From Macrolepiota albuminosa (Eukaryota; Basidiomycota; Agaricomycetes; Agaricales; Agaricaceae): a stretch of DNA of 64,000 nucleotides. The notes under the pieces are model-generated. The model was given only the letters and a program-made list of their open reading frames with translations, was not told the origin of the DNA and searched no databases. Made by a program: the position numbers and the translations under genes. This document shows, piece by piece, positions 11,732 through 24,083 of this stretch. The stretch spans positions 434,001-498,000 of the forward strand of contig JAMWFC010000117.1 of assembly GCA_027475525.1 (NCBI GenBank), in the 5' to 3' direction. How positions within the stretch are numbered: position 1 is the stretch's first letter; each line of letters starts with the position of its first letter.

Positions 11732-12686
11732 ATGAGCGGTCGTCTCGCCTCCTTTCGCGGCCCCTCGACCCCCGTGGCCTCCCCAGTGCGTGCAAAGCAA
11801 CCAGAAACTCCAATTTCTCCATCGCGTCCCTCAGAATCCACATATCACAGAAAAACACGAACCATTCTACAAGAATTATGTTCGATTGCAGAAACATGGG
11901 ACCAGCTTGTAATCATCGACGGCCTGAAGGCCGCAAAGAACCTTGTAGATGCTCGAACAGATTTAGAGTATGCGTTAATGTTTTTCTTTTTCAAAACACG
12001 TCTGGAAGTCCTGATATCGCTATTAAAATAAGCAACGATATCGCAGCTTTTCCTGATAAACGACCACGTTCAAAACTTATCGAGCCTAGGCTTGACTTTA
12101 TGGATAAGTGTATCGCAGATTTGGACCAAGTAATTCACAAGATGGTAAAAAACTTATCGAGCCTAGGCTTGACTTTATGGATAAGTGTATCGCAGATTTG
12201 GACCAAGTAATTCACAAGATGGTAAAGAAAACTCTTACGCTATGTTTCGCCGTCATTAATTATCCATCTACAGCAAAGACAATTTCGTCGAATGAACATA
12301 GCCATAGACAACTTGGAAACAGTATTATTTGAAGCAAGCAAGATCAAAGGCTGTCAGTGGGCTCATCAGGAGCCGTTGTGGGTAACATGGTCCCTAGAGA
12401 AATTTGGTTTGAATCATATCTAGCCATCGTTAAGTATCTCGGCTTACACTCTGTACCAGTGACTAGCGTCTCCTCCATTTTGATCCCGTACCATCACTCT
12501 CTTAATCTTCACATTGAGCTTGTGAACAGTCTTCGCAGTCATTCAATATCTTTCCAAGAGTCTCGTGATATGATTTTGAAATGGGCCCAACAACCATGGT
12601 TGCAGGAAGACGGTTGGGATGCCAAATGGGAAGACATTTGTGTAGCTGAAGTGGAACGATGGGGCAAGAGAGATACCGGCAAATGA
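11732..12686 (+). CDS. Conserved-looking hypothetical protein, interrupted by a 77-bp duplication
   Basis: I do not recognise the family. The start at 11732 (MSGRLASFRGPSTPVASPVR) gives a Pro/Ser/Arg-rich N-terminus, then a helical region (ILQELCSIAETWDQLVIID, GLKAAKNLVDARTDLE). After introns follow LIEPRLDFMDKCIADLDQVI, RRMNIAIDNLETVLFEASK and a C-terminal exon with SFQESRDMILKWAQQPWLQ ending RWGKRDTGK. A perfect 77-bp tandem copy at 12072-12226 repeats the LIEPRLDF segment and breaks the frame. It is probably an assembly artefact. The protein looks soluble and alpha-helical, with no signal peptide or membrane segment. The 3' end is 64 bp from the convergent SYF1 stop. Confidence 0.65.
12072..12226. 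repeat. Tandem duplication, period 77 bp
   Basis: Copies 12072-12149 and 12149-12226 are identical over 78 bp. It lies inside an exon of the unknown gene and shifts the frame. Confidence 0.9.
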
Positions 12687-12750
12687 GACAAGCAATGGAA
12701 CATTTGTACAAGTAGCGGAGGAATATCGATATACAATAATAGAAAAAACA

Positions 12751-15700
12751 CTATAGTTCGTCATCAGAAATCTGAATTTCATCGACATTAGCTGTTGACG
12801 CTGCAGCAGAGTCATTCACTGCCGGTGCCTCCTCTCCGTCGACAGGTGGCAATCTGGTCGTAGTTGCAGCCACAAACCCTTTGACGCCTCCTGCCTGTTT
12901 CTCGGCAGCAGCCATGGCATCCTGTGGATCGTCTTCTTGAACCTTCCTCGTGCCTTGTTTGGCTGCAGTTGCCTCTGCTGCCAGATAACTCGCCTCTGTA
13001 TTGAACTGTGCTTGAACGCTCCTCTTGATGCGCAGCATCTCTTTGAAAGTATCTTCGGAGCCCGTGTCAAGCTCGAAAGAATGCCAATGCGCCCAGAATT
13101 CAGGATTGACACGTGGGTCACAGAACTGAGATGCATGGGCTATGATAGCACGAGCACGGTCAATTTCGCCCAACTTGCGCTCCATAGCTGCGAAGCGAAG
13201 GCACATGCTAGCAGTCTGACGGTCAGGAAGCACTAGATTGTTGATAAGTATAATGAGGACATCAGGTTGATCTGGTTTCCTTACCCTCCAATGCCCTTTC
13301 GTATATAGGACGGGTAGCTGGCAAGCCATAATTTTCTGCTGCTTTTGCAATATAAATTGTAAACATCTAATACGAAATCAATATCAGCAGATATGATACG
13401 TCAAGTATCACGTACGTCGAATTTATCTTGGTCAGCAACAACCTTGGTCGCACGATCAAGGATGTTCATTGAGCGTTTGGCAAGGCCGAAATCCTCCTCT
13501 AACTTGGCGTACATGAGAAAAAGAGGTTTGCAGGATTTTGGAGGACATTTTTCCAAGGCTTGTTCAAACAGATCACGAGCTCGCTCCAGTTTTGAACCAC
13601 CCTAACAAGGCTTAGTACTGAAAATCCCAGATGACATATAATGACATACATAGCGTTTCACAAATTTGGATAGATAGATATTCCATATTTCGAAAGATAT
13701 AGGAAATGTGAATAACTCAACACCGCGTTCGTAGATCTAAGGGTAGGTCAGTAGGAGGACATTGACTCAGGTACTCTGTCATACCTTGAAACTTTCCTCG
13801 AAATATTTGTTCTCTTCCAGGAATGCAGCGTAGTTGACAATAATCTGTGCATTAGCGATACGAAGTTCGAATATTTTGTCGTAAACATTCTTGGTTGATT
13901 CAACTGTTCCAATGGACTCTTCAAGGTCGACGTAGAAAGACCAGAGTTTCAAGGATTTAAATAATCTCGCTTGAGCAGAAAGAGTCTTAAAGATGATATA
14001 AAGAGATATGCACGATAAACAAGAAAGATAACCTACATGATCGTGATAATTGACTTTGATGTTTTTCGGGATGGCAGTTGCGCGCTGCATGACTCGAACA
14101 GCATCGTCATAGTTCCTGATATACTATCAAAATAAAAGCTTCTAATGACCAAAAGAACGTACCCATGACGAAGTTCCATCTCGGACCACTCACACCAGAC
14201 TTCAGCAAGGTCTTCAACAAGCTTAAAGCTGACCTTGGTGGCTTTCTCAAGAATTTTACGTGCACTGTCAAGGTCCTCTTCAGCCTGCCCAGTAACTCCC
14301 CCTTCTTCATAGAACTTAGCAAAGTTGATATATAACCGATGGAAGTTGGCCGTAGCTTTGCGTGGATTAATGGTGTCCAATGCTTTGGTATACGTCGCAG
14401 CAACCTGATCATATGTGAATAGAAAGCCCCTGCAAAGGAAAGAGGTATACCTTTTCATCATCTTCTCCCCACAAAGCAATCCTTTTCTCCCATTCCTGTA
14501 CATCATTAGGATTCCGTCGTATGAGGACGTCATTGACAAGGAAAGGTCTCCGATCTGTGAGATCCTCGAAGTCTGCGATTTTTGCGTCCAGTTCTCGTTC
14601 AGTTTCAGCAGCTTCTTCCTCAGTCTCATCATCTTCGTTCTCCAAGCTGTTCATCAAGGCACTGATGAGTGACTCTCCGAATTCGGCATAAGCGTCAAAA
14701 ATCTGGGTAAAGTCCCGGATGGTCAACACGGATTTAAGGCCGCATTCGAAGGTCTCCTTGGCCCGATCGAACTCTCCTCGTTTAATCCAATACGTAGCCA
14801 AACCTGTCCACAAACGCCCTGCTTGGTCCTTATAAATGGCTAGTCCATCCTTATGAATAATCTTCTCCACATTGAATCTCCGTGAGCTCAAAGGATCTTC
14901 ATCCTCATCGTATGGGTCAGTCGTCTGTTCATCGGACGTCACAGGAGCTCGACTGAGCTTAGCGTCATTAGTTGCGGATTCAAAAATTTTGGTCGCGCTC
15001 TCTGCAGCTTCTGCCTCTGCTACAGCGATAGCGTCATTGGATTCAACGGTTTGCTCTACGTCCAGTCCAACTTCATCCCCGAACTTCTCCACTACTTCAA
15101 TCCAAGCTTCAAGGAGCTGATATGGGCTCTTCCCTTCGGGGCTTGAATATTCGCCGCGAGCAGCTTTTCTTGCTAATGAAAGGAGCAATTTTGCAGCTTC
15201 CAGCGGTCGAGGTATGGAGTTGGCGGGGTTGAGCAGAAGGGTCGTGAATCGTTCAGTGACACTGGGATCAATGGCGAGATAACGCCGGTAGACATGCACA
15301 GTCGTAGCACCACCTTTACCCTCTGCCCACAGAAGGTAGCGAACCCATATGCGTGAGTGAAGGGAGGGAGGGAGAGTTCGCAAGGCTCTATCAAATGTAC
15401 GTCTCGCGTGTGTATGCAGAAGGAGCGGAGGACATTTTGGATGGAAGAAGATCGAGAGATACATGAGCCATAGACGGGGTAACTGAAATATATGTGGCAT
15501 CAGAATCTCCCGAGTGGAGAATGGAGAGTCAAGAAAATCCATACCCTTGGTAGCCACATCAACGCGCGTTCAAACGTCGCCACAAGAGATTTCCACTCTT
15601 CCCATCCAATGACCGGGTCTAAACCACCCTGCCACTCCTCCAAATCATCGTGTTCTTCCTCCAACGCGTCCTTCATTTCTGGGAACTTCTTCTTTCCACC

Positions 15701-16117
15701 GGCCCTCTTTTTGACAACAAGATTGCCAAGAACAAAAGACATACGTAGGTTGAGGTACGACTTCCAGAGTTTGAAGGAGCCAGAAAATTGAACCAATGCA
15801 GCCTCATAGAGATATGTAAGACGTTGGAGCGAAATTCGGGCCAAAGGAGACGCGAGCGGGCCAAGTAAGGAAACGAGCTCTTCTGGCAGATCTGGAGGCT
15901 CTATTTTCTGAAGGGCAAGGTAAGCTTCTCTTGTAGTATTGATAGCTGACCACCATAAGCGAAACGATGTTGGATTCCGTAGTAGGTCCTCTTCTCGGTG
16001 GAGGTCCTGGACTGTAAGAAGGTCTGGGTGACTGACTGGACTGGGTATGGGAAGTGTAAGTGGGAAATAGGCTTTAAGAGACTCCTCTGAGGGTAAATGG
16101 GAGACTGCAGTTGGCAT
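12751..16117 (-). CDS. SYF1: Pre-mRNA-splicing factor SYF1 (XAB2 family, HAT/TPR repeats)
   Basis: Scaffold of the Prp19 (NineTeen) complex in the spliceosome. The start at 16117 gives [20 protein letters not shown], followed by [20 protein letters not shown] and [21 protein letters not shown] long array of half-a-TPR repeats runs through the protein, for example [72 protein letters not shown] sequence, [23 protein letters not shown] sequence and [20 protein letters not shown]. The C-terminus carries [20 protein letters not shown], the usual SYF1 end, then an acidic tail ending QISDDEL. There are at least eight exons with short introns. A non-ATG extension upstream to 16138 is not needed. It is divergent from BET4 with 129 bp between the starts. 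Confidence 0.93.
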
Positions 16118-16246
16118 TTTGATGGGTGAGGCGACCAAGCCTGCTCAAGCTGAGGACAGGCAAAAGTTCGACGACTCGGCGAGACGGCAAATGCCGGCTA
16201 AATTGATACCTGCAGAACTGCGCTCTCAAGGCCATCTATCTAGCTC
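16118..16246. promoter_or_regulatory. 129-bp bidirectional promoter, SYF1 / BET4
   Basis: Short shared upstream region of two divergent genes. No recognised motif. Confidence 0.35.
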
Positions 16247-17680
16247 ATGGTAGGCCACCTGCATTACTCGACACGAAAACATAAATTCTCATTTGTAACC
16301 AGCACGGTGTGAAACGCTTTCGCCAGTCTGCTCAGGTGCTGGAGGCCAAGAGAGTCCGAGAAAAAGCTAAGCTCGATGACTACCTCTCTCTGACTCAGGA
16401 TGTACTATCAAGGGTTCGTGCCTCAAGATACATAGTCGTCTCTGCATCTCATATCTCATTGGTGATGATATAGAAGAAGAGCAAGGACTGGTCCGAGGAA
16501 GCATTCCGGCTAACTTCGCGCCTGTTGTTAGTTAATCCTGAGTTCTATACCATCTGGAATTACCGGCGCAATATTCTCCTCAATGGTATCTTCCCGAGAA
16601 GGTGTCACTTCTGCCGTATTTGTATCAAAGCATTTAACGCATTTCAATCTCGCTAGCTCGCCGGAGGAAATGAATGATTTGATAACAAAAGAACTATCCA
16701 GCACTATGACGGCGTTAAAAACACACCCCAAGGTTTATTGGATCTGGAATCATCGTAGGTGGTGTCTTGAGAACACTCCTAATAAACCAACAACGCCTGG
16801 TCAGTCGGATGCTGATCTTTGGATAAAGACGAACTGGGATAGAGAGCTTCATGTCGTGGAAATATTGCTTGACGCAGACCCAAGGAACTGTAGGTCCATT
16901 CTCCTTTCATATCACATACATCCTCAGCTCATCTTCGGACAAACAGTTCACGCTTGGAATTATCGACGATATGTCCTTGCCAGCATGCCAAGACCACGTT
17001 CAGAGAAATCCGAGCTTGTTTACACCTCTCGTAAGATCGGGGCCAATATATCCAATTTCAGTGCATGGCATCAACGTTCAAAGGTTTTGACATCGTTAGG
17101 AGCAATAGGTACTGTTACAAGCAATTATAGAGAGGAAGGTAATTGCTTTCGTTGTGACTTTTATTTTCGTCCTATGGAAACCGACATGCAGAATTTAAAA
17201 TCTTGCGAAATGCCATGTACACGGATCCAAGTGATCAGAGCGTCTGGATGTACCATCGATGGCTCATGGGTACAGGCAAGTAAATTATGTTTGTTTCTTA
17301 ATGTACATTTCAAGATCACTATGGCTCCATAGGCGATGATAAGGAACTCTTGGAAAGTGAGATAATGGCTATCCAGGAGCTCCTTGACGAACAGCCAGAT
17401 AGCAAATGTACGGAGATATCTTTTAATTGTTATCCTTGTTGATCATGGAACAGGGTGCATGGAATCGATTGTTTATTACAAACGACTATTGTTGAAAAAG
17501 CACCCGAATGAAGCGAACACTCAAGCTTTATTGGCCGACTGCAAGAAATTACTGGAACAGCTGAAGATACTGGACCCCACACGTTGCCAAAGGTATCAAA
17601 ACATAGGTTAGTCTGTTTGTCCCCTTGGTCAGCATGTTTACGCTTATGACATTGCCTTAGAAAGTCATTTGACTAGTTAA
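16247..17680 (+). CDS. BET4: Rab geranylgeranyltransferase (type II) alpha subunit
   Basis: Alpha subunit of the enzyme that adds geranylgeranyl groups to the C-terminal cysteines of Rab GTPases; YPT1 in this window would be a substrate. I place the ATG at 16247-16249 as a three-base first exon, because the next exon (from 16303) reads HGVKRFRQSAQVLEAKR, giving the family start MHG. PPTA repeats are clear: NPEFYTIWNYRRNILL, THPKVYWIWNHRRWCLE, VHAWNYRRYVLASMP, SNFSAWHQRSKVL and DQSVWMYHRWLMGT. A late exon holds CMESIVYYKRLLLKKHPNE and a stop at about 17678-17680. The exon structure between 17100 and 17200 is not fully resolved. There is no sign of a leucine-rich or Ig-like insert, as in fungal Bet4. 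Confidence 0.88.
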
Positions 17681-18375
17681 TGCGGAAATTTGATAACTCT
17701 AAGGCAAAAGATATGTATAGATTACAATCGATGGATTATTGCCATTATCTTGCACCGGTACCGGGTTATTCAGCACTTGCATTCACCAGGCTTGCAGGCA
17801 CAACTTCAAGCGACATATATCGTCAGTGGAAGGTTATAATAGAACGTAAAGTGGACATGCCTTTCGCCGCAGTTGCAGGAGGATTGGCCACAAGCACCAT
17901 GGTTAGATACAATGGATTGGGTAGTCTATCCAGTGGAATACTGAGATTAAAATCAATGTACACAAGCTGGAAAGGACTAACAGTGAACATAGCGATGAAG
18001 CTTGAGCGGTTGGATGTGATACTGATAGAGGAAAGATATGCTTTGGGGGCAGCCCCTATTTATGATGGTATTGTTGACATCTATTTGTCGAAGGAGTGTG
18101 CCTACGTATTGGAGCACTCGGATTTCTACCTTCTGCTGGCCAGAACCATGGATTGTATGCAACTGATATAAATTGAGGACTTATTACCAGACCGACGACA
18201 AGGTGAGGAAATGCATGCAAGGCGCGTCGTTGAGCTCGATCGCGCATTGACCCATACCGGCAGTTGCCGAGGACAACAGCCTCGTGGCGAAGGCGTGTTG
18301 GACTAAGCAAGTCAGAAAAATTAAGCGCATCTTCTCTTCACCTTGTTCACCGCTATCGCCTCCTGTACGAGAGCA
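17681..18375. other. Intergenic region with an uncharacterised ORF
   Basis: An open frame of 163 codons (17680-18171, +) starts with an ATG that overlaps the BET4 stop (TAATG). Its product resembles nothing I know and shows no domain, so it may be chance. On the minus strand near 18180-18305 a short stretch looks like an exon (RLRHEAVVLGNC) but has no clear start or end. I leave both unassigned. Confidence 0.25.
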
Positions 18376-21300
18376 ATGGACAATCGAAACCCTTTAGCTG
18401 AGCTGTTCTCCCGGGGATCGACGCCTCCAGCAACCCAGCAACAACAGTCTCTTCAACAGCCTTCGTCCAATGCTTCTCCAACACAAATTGATTCTCTTTT
18501 TCAACATCTTAACCAGCAGCAGACGAGCGGCCGTGTTTCTGATACCTACGGCAATTCAGCCTCTGTGTCTTCTTTATTACCCCTTAGCGATGAGCCCATC
18601 TCGCCTGCTGCGTCCAATGCAAACGCTACGAATGCTGAACGCCAAAACGCCTTGCTTACCCTCCTCGGCGGAGGGACCTCAGCCATGAACGTTCGTGGTG
18701 TGCCAACGCAGGCGTCTGTGCCAGCTTCTGCGCCTGTTGTGCCACAACCAGTACCGACTCCTCCCGGTTCATCCCAGCGTTCTGGTTCAGGCGGAACTCC
18801 TACTCATAATGAGGCACAAGGCAAATATCTATTGGAGCAGTTGATGGCAGGGTGAGTCGACATCCTCCGTTACGCCTTTGAGACTATCATCCTCTGTGTG
18901 TGGGTCAATTAGCATGGGTTTAGTCGCCTTGATGTTGTTGTGTGCGATGCATGACTCCCACGATGCACACATGAGGATAAAGCATGTCGTTAACATCTTA
19001 ATCAAAGATATCTTGACGTTCATATCATTTCCGTCACTTTGAACGTTATCTTAAATGTTCCTTCACAGCAACCCTCCTAGGGCGAATTACGTAGATACCC
19101 AGTCTCCCCGAACTGCGCCATCTCCACCATATGAACAATCCTTGCATGACGGGGAGTACCATCCGTACAACCCGGCTGATGTGATGCCCGAGGTTACGCA
19201 AGTACCACAAGTGCATCAGCAAGTTCTCTCTCCGCAACAAATACCTGTTATGCCCCTCCAATCGCAACAGCAGCAGCAGCAGGAGCAAGTACCTCAGCAA
19301 TCTTCTCAACAGCAAACACCCTCACCTCGCAAATCAATGTTTGAATTTATCTCTCCTTTTGATCACCTATCGGCCTCAACAAGCTCCATCAAGAAGAAGC
19401 CCGTTCCTCAGGCGTCCGGTATTGCTGGAATCAATGAGGACGTTGGTTCTTGGACAGCACCCGACCCGAAGAGGCAGTCAGTTGAGAATCTACTTGAGCA
19501 CCTCACCCGAGGGCAGCTTCCTCCGCAGCCTCAGTCGCTACCTATGACGTATGAAGCTTTTGATTTCTCTCAACCAGAGACAAGGGCGCCTCCCCCCCCT
19601 CTTCCTCCCAAACCCGTTGCCACTCGTGCAGCTTCTCCACCTCCAAGATCATCACCTCCTAAGTCACATACCCAACGGATCCACCCAAACCCGTTGCCAC
19701 TCGTGCAGCTTCTCCACCTCCAAGATCATCACCTCCTAAGTCACATACCCAACGGATCCAGGTCGTGTTACCGAATCCCCTGCCAGTCAAGCAGGCGGTG
19801 GTCCTGGTTTGCAGCAGGGAGGAACCAGACGTGAGAAAGAAGGCTCGCCGATCACTCGCGGTAACGGTAGAAGCAAAGGTTCTGCCCAGCTAAAGTTGCC
19901 CAAGAACGTGTCTAGCCCGTCGTGAGTGGTCATCGTTTCGCTGGTAGAAGCAAAGGTTCTGCCCAGCTAAAGTTGCCCAAGAACGTGTCTAGCCCGTCGT
20001 GAGTGGTCATCGTTTCGCTGAGTGTTTGAGCTCTTATCTGTCTATCTTCGATATAGTCCTCCCGGCCAGACTATCATTTTTGATGTGTCTAAACCTATGT
20101 CGAAATTCAGGCTTCACCTGACGAAGTCAAATCGACCGCGATTGCACTCGTCAAACAAGACTCCACCTTCCTGCCTGGCAGCACGATTGGTGCTACACAC
20201 TGGGTGGCTTATACAATGACTCGAGGTATGCCCTTCAATTGCTTTTTTTGCTCTTTCTAAGTAATGTATCAAGGCCGTGTCCGCGTTATATCTAGATCCA
20301 GTGGCTTTCGCACACTGCTTCAGCTGGATCCTGCTATCTTTTCTCCTACTTCGTCCATAATTGACATGGCCGTGCACAAGGATCGGCTTGCTGCTGTGAC
20401 ATCTGAAGGAGGGTTCACTGTCTGGCAATTACCCGATAACATAACTGATGACGTTCCGTACGTCTCCTCAACTCCAATATACATTGACACTCAAACGCAG
20501 CCGTAGCGGAAAAGTACTTCTTTGTGTTCAACCTTCGAGTGATGATGGCATTCATGCTGTCAAGTGGCATCCCAAAGACCCGAATACCTTGGCAGTTGCA
20601 TCGGACAATAAACTCTACGTAATCGACTTAGCCACTGTTCATTCTCAATACCGTGATCAGCCTATCACTCTTCAAAGCCTTACTCATATTAGCCAGACCT
20701 TCACTGTATCTTCTGTGAGTATCGGTTTGTCTGTCACGTCTCTTTCTTCTCTCAACTTTTTTAGCGTCTTGTCTCGTTTGACTTTGATGTCCTGCACTAT
20801 GCCCTCGCCACTATCACCGTAGAATCAACTTTAACTATCTGGAACATGCATGATCAGCTCCCATTCTCAACTCATAACATTCGTGGAGAAGATTTGCCAT
20901 CTTCATTGACTCTTGTTGATGGTGGTATTGTCATTGGACGGAAGAATGGCACTGTCTTCCAACTTTTATCTCATACGACAAAACAAGTCCTATCCACCAT
21001 CAAATTTGTCAATAGCCATCAAGAAGATGTCGAGATGTTTGGGCATGCTAGCTACGATGCCAGGATACACACGTTATGGGTTGCCAATAATCGTCGTGAG
21101 AGTGTTATTGCACTTAGGATCAACCTTGAGTCATCCATCTTAAACGGCGAAGAGGCTATCAGAGGCGGCTTTGACCAGATTGTCGAGTTTAGTGGACCTA
21201 AACCACCTGTTCACTTTGTCATCCTTACAGCTGAATCGGATCTCAGCGGCAAGGAGGCCAACGCTGCATGTATCGCAGCAAAAATACCTGTCGGTGACCT

Positions 21301-23464
21301 AGCTTTGCTGGCGTTCAATGTTCACGCAAGTGGTGTCGACCAAATCCTCATTCGTAAAGAATGGTATGAATCTGCCTTGGCAACGACACCGAGCAAACTT
21401 CCCCTGGATGATTCTTTCACTTCTCAGCCATCCGTGGAAGTCAAAAACCAACGTCCAGTATATCCAGCGTCAGCAGCACCTCGCTCTTTGCAAACCATAC
21501 ATACCCGTGCACGATCTCCTGTATCTGAGGATGGGGACTTAAATCAAGACGACCAAAAAGCCAAGGGTAAAGGGGGCAAGTCCGTCAACTGGAAAGAAAA
21601 GGAAGAACAGACCAAAGACAAGAATAGTAGATCTGATGCATTCATCATCAACGAGTCGCCTCTTGCGCAAGTAGTCAGTCGTGAGATTAAGAGGACCGAG
21701 GAAAATCTTCACACTCGTATTGCGCGCCTTATTGGCAAGGAAATGGATAAACAACGTGCGGCGTTTATTCAGTAAAATTGTTATCAATCTGAACATTCCT
21801 TTCTTCCGTCCAGACCAACGCATGGAAGATGCTCGTGCTCATGAGCAGGCTGAGGAATTTGCTCGCCAAGAGAAAATTCTCAAATTGATATCGACTGAGC
21901 TCACCAGAAATACAACTCGCGTAGTTGAAATGGCTGTGAAGAATGAAGTGCAGAATTCTGTGTTGCCGTCTTTGGAGAATATCACGAAGAGTGAAGTAAA
22001 AGCTGCACTTGATGAACAGATTGGTAGAGGTCTCGTCGATTTCATCCGACAGGTTCGTCTTTTATACATTGTATCACCTTATCATGGTACCTTGTTCATT
22101 CGCTTGACAGACTTTGCCAAATGAACTGGAAAAGTTGATATCATCTGCTCATTTTGCACGTATCTTATCAACAAATCTTACACCTCTAATGAGCAATCAC
22201 GTCCATGACGCGATGTCAAAGACATTCCTTCCCCTCTACAACCAGAATCTGAATAGGATGCATCAAGAGATTACGCAGGAATTGCGACATGAAGTTCATA
22301 ATCTCAAGGCAGACTTGTTGTCCTGGCAACGAGATCTTTTTAGAAGTCAGGAGGTTCGTCAGGAAAGCTAGTATGAAAATTTGTGCTTATATGCCATTTT
22401 AGACCTCGATTCGTGAGTTGGAAAATATGGTCAGGTCGTTGTCAGATCACATCAAGTTCCTGAACCTGAATGCAACTGCGCCCCACCATAACCTTCAGCA
22501 ACAGCCTCAGACTCGTAATTCCCCAAACGCGAACGTTCCACCTATACAGAGCGGTTTAGCTCCCTTGCATCCCCGTCAACAGAACGTTCCCGTTGCTCCG
22601 CACCCTCCGGCGGGCTATGGTCACAAGATAAGTCCTTTATCACAGCAGCTACCTCAGCAGCCCCAACAAGTCCCCCTGCCTCCCGCCGCTGTTCACCAAA
22701 CGTGGTATCCCTCTCCTATCGCTGCTCCTCAGGCGTCCCATCCTGCAACGATTCCCCAGCCTCCTCCCCCACCTCCGCAGCAACAGGTTATACCCCCGCA
22801 GCAACAACAGCCCGAGTCCATCGGTAATCCAGACGTTAATGATACCTGGGAATCCATTTTCCTCCCGGCCGTTTTGAGTGAGGACTTGAGAGATCTCCAG
22901 CGTCTCCTCTCGTTAATGATACCTGGGAATCCATTTTCCTCCCGGCCGTTTTGAGTGAGGACTTGAGAGATCTCCAGCGTCTCCTCTCGCACGAACGCAG
23001 ATGTTGTTATGCCTCTGGACAGAACTGGACCTTTATCGCAACCTGTAATACTTACTGCGATGCATCGTGTATGTCTTCTTATCTGTTAGTCGCTTTGTCA
23101 CAGCTAATTTAACATGGGCCAGCTTGCTGCCACCGTATGCGCCACCCCACCAAACGATGAATCATTCAAAGCGCGATGTGGTGGTTACAGCGTGGTATCA
23201 AAGTGCTTGATCCTAAGGTACGTACAAACAGGACTTTATCCGAAAACAATTCTTAGTCTTCTGTAGGAACAAATCGTCATGGACTACCTCCCCAACGTTG
23301 TCCCAGGTATATACACGCACCTCAATATGACCAAGCAACGCCTTGGTCTTCCTGGAGGTCCTCCTACACTTGAGAAAGCGCGCGCATCTGTAAATGACGC
23401 GCTTGAGATGCTGCGACGAAAGGGTTTGCAAGGTTACGAGGGAATGGATATACCAAAAAAGTGA
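18376..23464 (+). CDS. EDC4/Ge-1-like WD40 mRNA-decapping scaffold, with three 77-bp duplications
   Basis: Resembles the decapping activator EDC4 (Pdc1 in fission yeast), a P-body scaffold. The start is MDNRNPLAELFSRGSTPP at 18376. The N-terminal 500 or so residues are Gln/Pro/Ser-rich (poly-Q near 19267-19285). A WD40-type propeller follows from about 20050: STAIALVKQDSTFLPGSTIG, ATHWVAYTM, GRVRVISRSSGFRTLLQL, IHAVKWHPKDPNTLAVASDN, YALATITVESTLTIWNMHD. A long helical C-terminal part follows (IIRELENMVRSLSDHIKFL-type), then a Pro/Gln linker and the end segment LPNVVPGIYTHLNMTKQRLG. The stop is at 23462-23464. Duplications at 19607, 19866 and 22834 each break the frame. The assignment rests on architecture and motifs, so the symbol is left empty. 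Confidence 0.72.
19607..19760. repeat. Tandem duplication, period 77 bp
   Basis: Copies 19607-19683 and 19684-19760 are identical over exactly 77 bp, in the Pro-rich linker of the EDC4-like gene. Confidence 0.92.
19866..20020. repeat. Tandem duplication, period 77 bp
   Basis: Copies 19866-19943 and 19943-20020 are identical over 78 bp. The unit includes an exon end and the GTGAGT start of an intron. Confidence 0.92.
22834..22989. repeat. Tandem duplication, period 77 bp
   Basis: Copies 22834-22912 and 22911-22989 are identical over 79 bp, near the 3' end of the EDC4-like gene. Confidence 0.92.
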
Positions 23465-24083
23465 TATAGGACTTCATCTTCATTTGGTATCATCGTCTAT
23501 ATTTATGAATTTGCTGTACATACTTTGTTAATGATACTGTCGATATCTGGGTCTTGAAACAGCGGCGGTAAATGGTTTCTCCTTGTAATACTTTACATTG
23601 TTCTGGTGAGTATTTTCTACAGTGTTATACCTCAGCTCGAAATTGTCCGAGACCGATCGAAATTGCTTCTCAATTTGACTGTCTTGTAAGTACATTACTC
23701 CTCCAAATAAACAAGGATGTCATCTTTCTACAGTAATGTAAGCAGACGATATGCTGGGGAGCGCGAGAAGCAAGCTTCAGAGCAGAATTCCAGAAGGACA
23801 TCACAGGCCTATCACGTTCTGCCATCCATGGCATCCTTCACGGATTCTAACCCTCTGATCGGTCATGCGGTCATACTTAACCGACATTATAAATATGGCC
23901 AATCACACAATAAGCTTTATTCGGACTTGCTTTTGTCCAAAGTGCGAGTACAGGCAGTTGTGCCCGTTGCTCTGGACAAGCAAGCCCTTCTATCATTCAG
24001 ACTTCAAACTCAACTTGACTCTCAATTGAGAACTTGTCTGAGCTAGTAACAATTCAGATTACCCTGTCGCCTCGTGTTTCAAG
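23465..24083. other. Intergenic, EDC4-like gene to Argonaute A
   Basis: About 620 bp. An ORF at 23717-24046 (109 codons, Ser/Arg/Gln-rich start) lies just upstream of Argonaute A. It could be an upstream exon of Argonaute or noise; I could not find splice sites that join it convincingly. Confidence 0.3.

Noticed and set aside
16118..16138. N-terminal extension of SYF1 to 16138
   Set aside because: The extended frame starts with TTG, not ATG; the ATG at 16117 gives the normal start.
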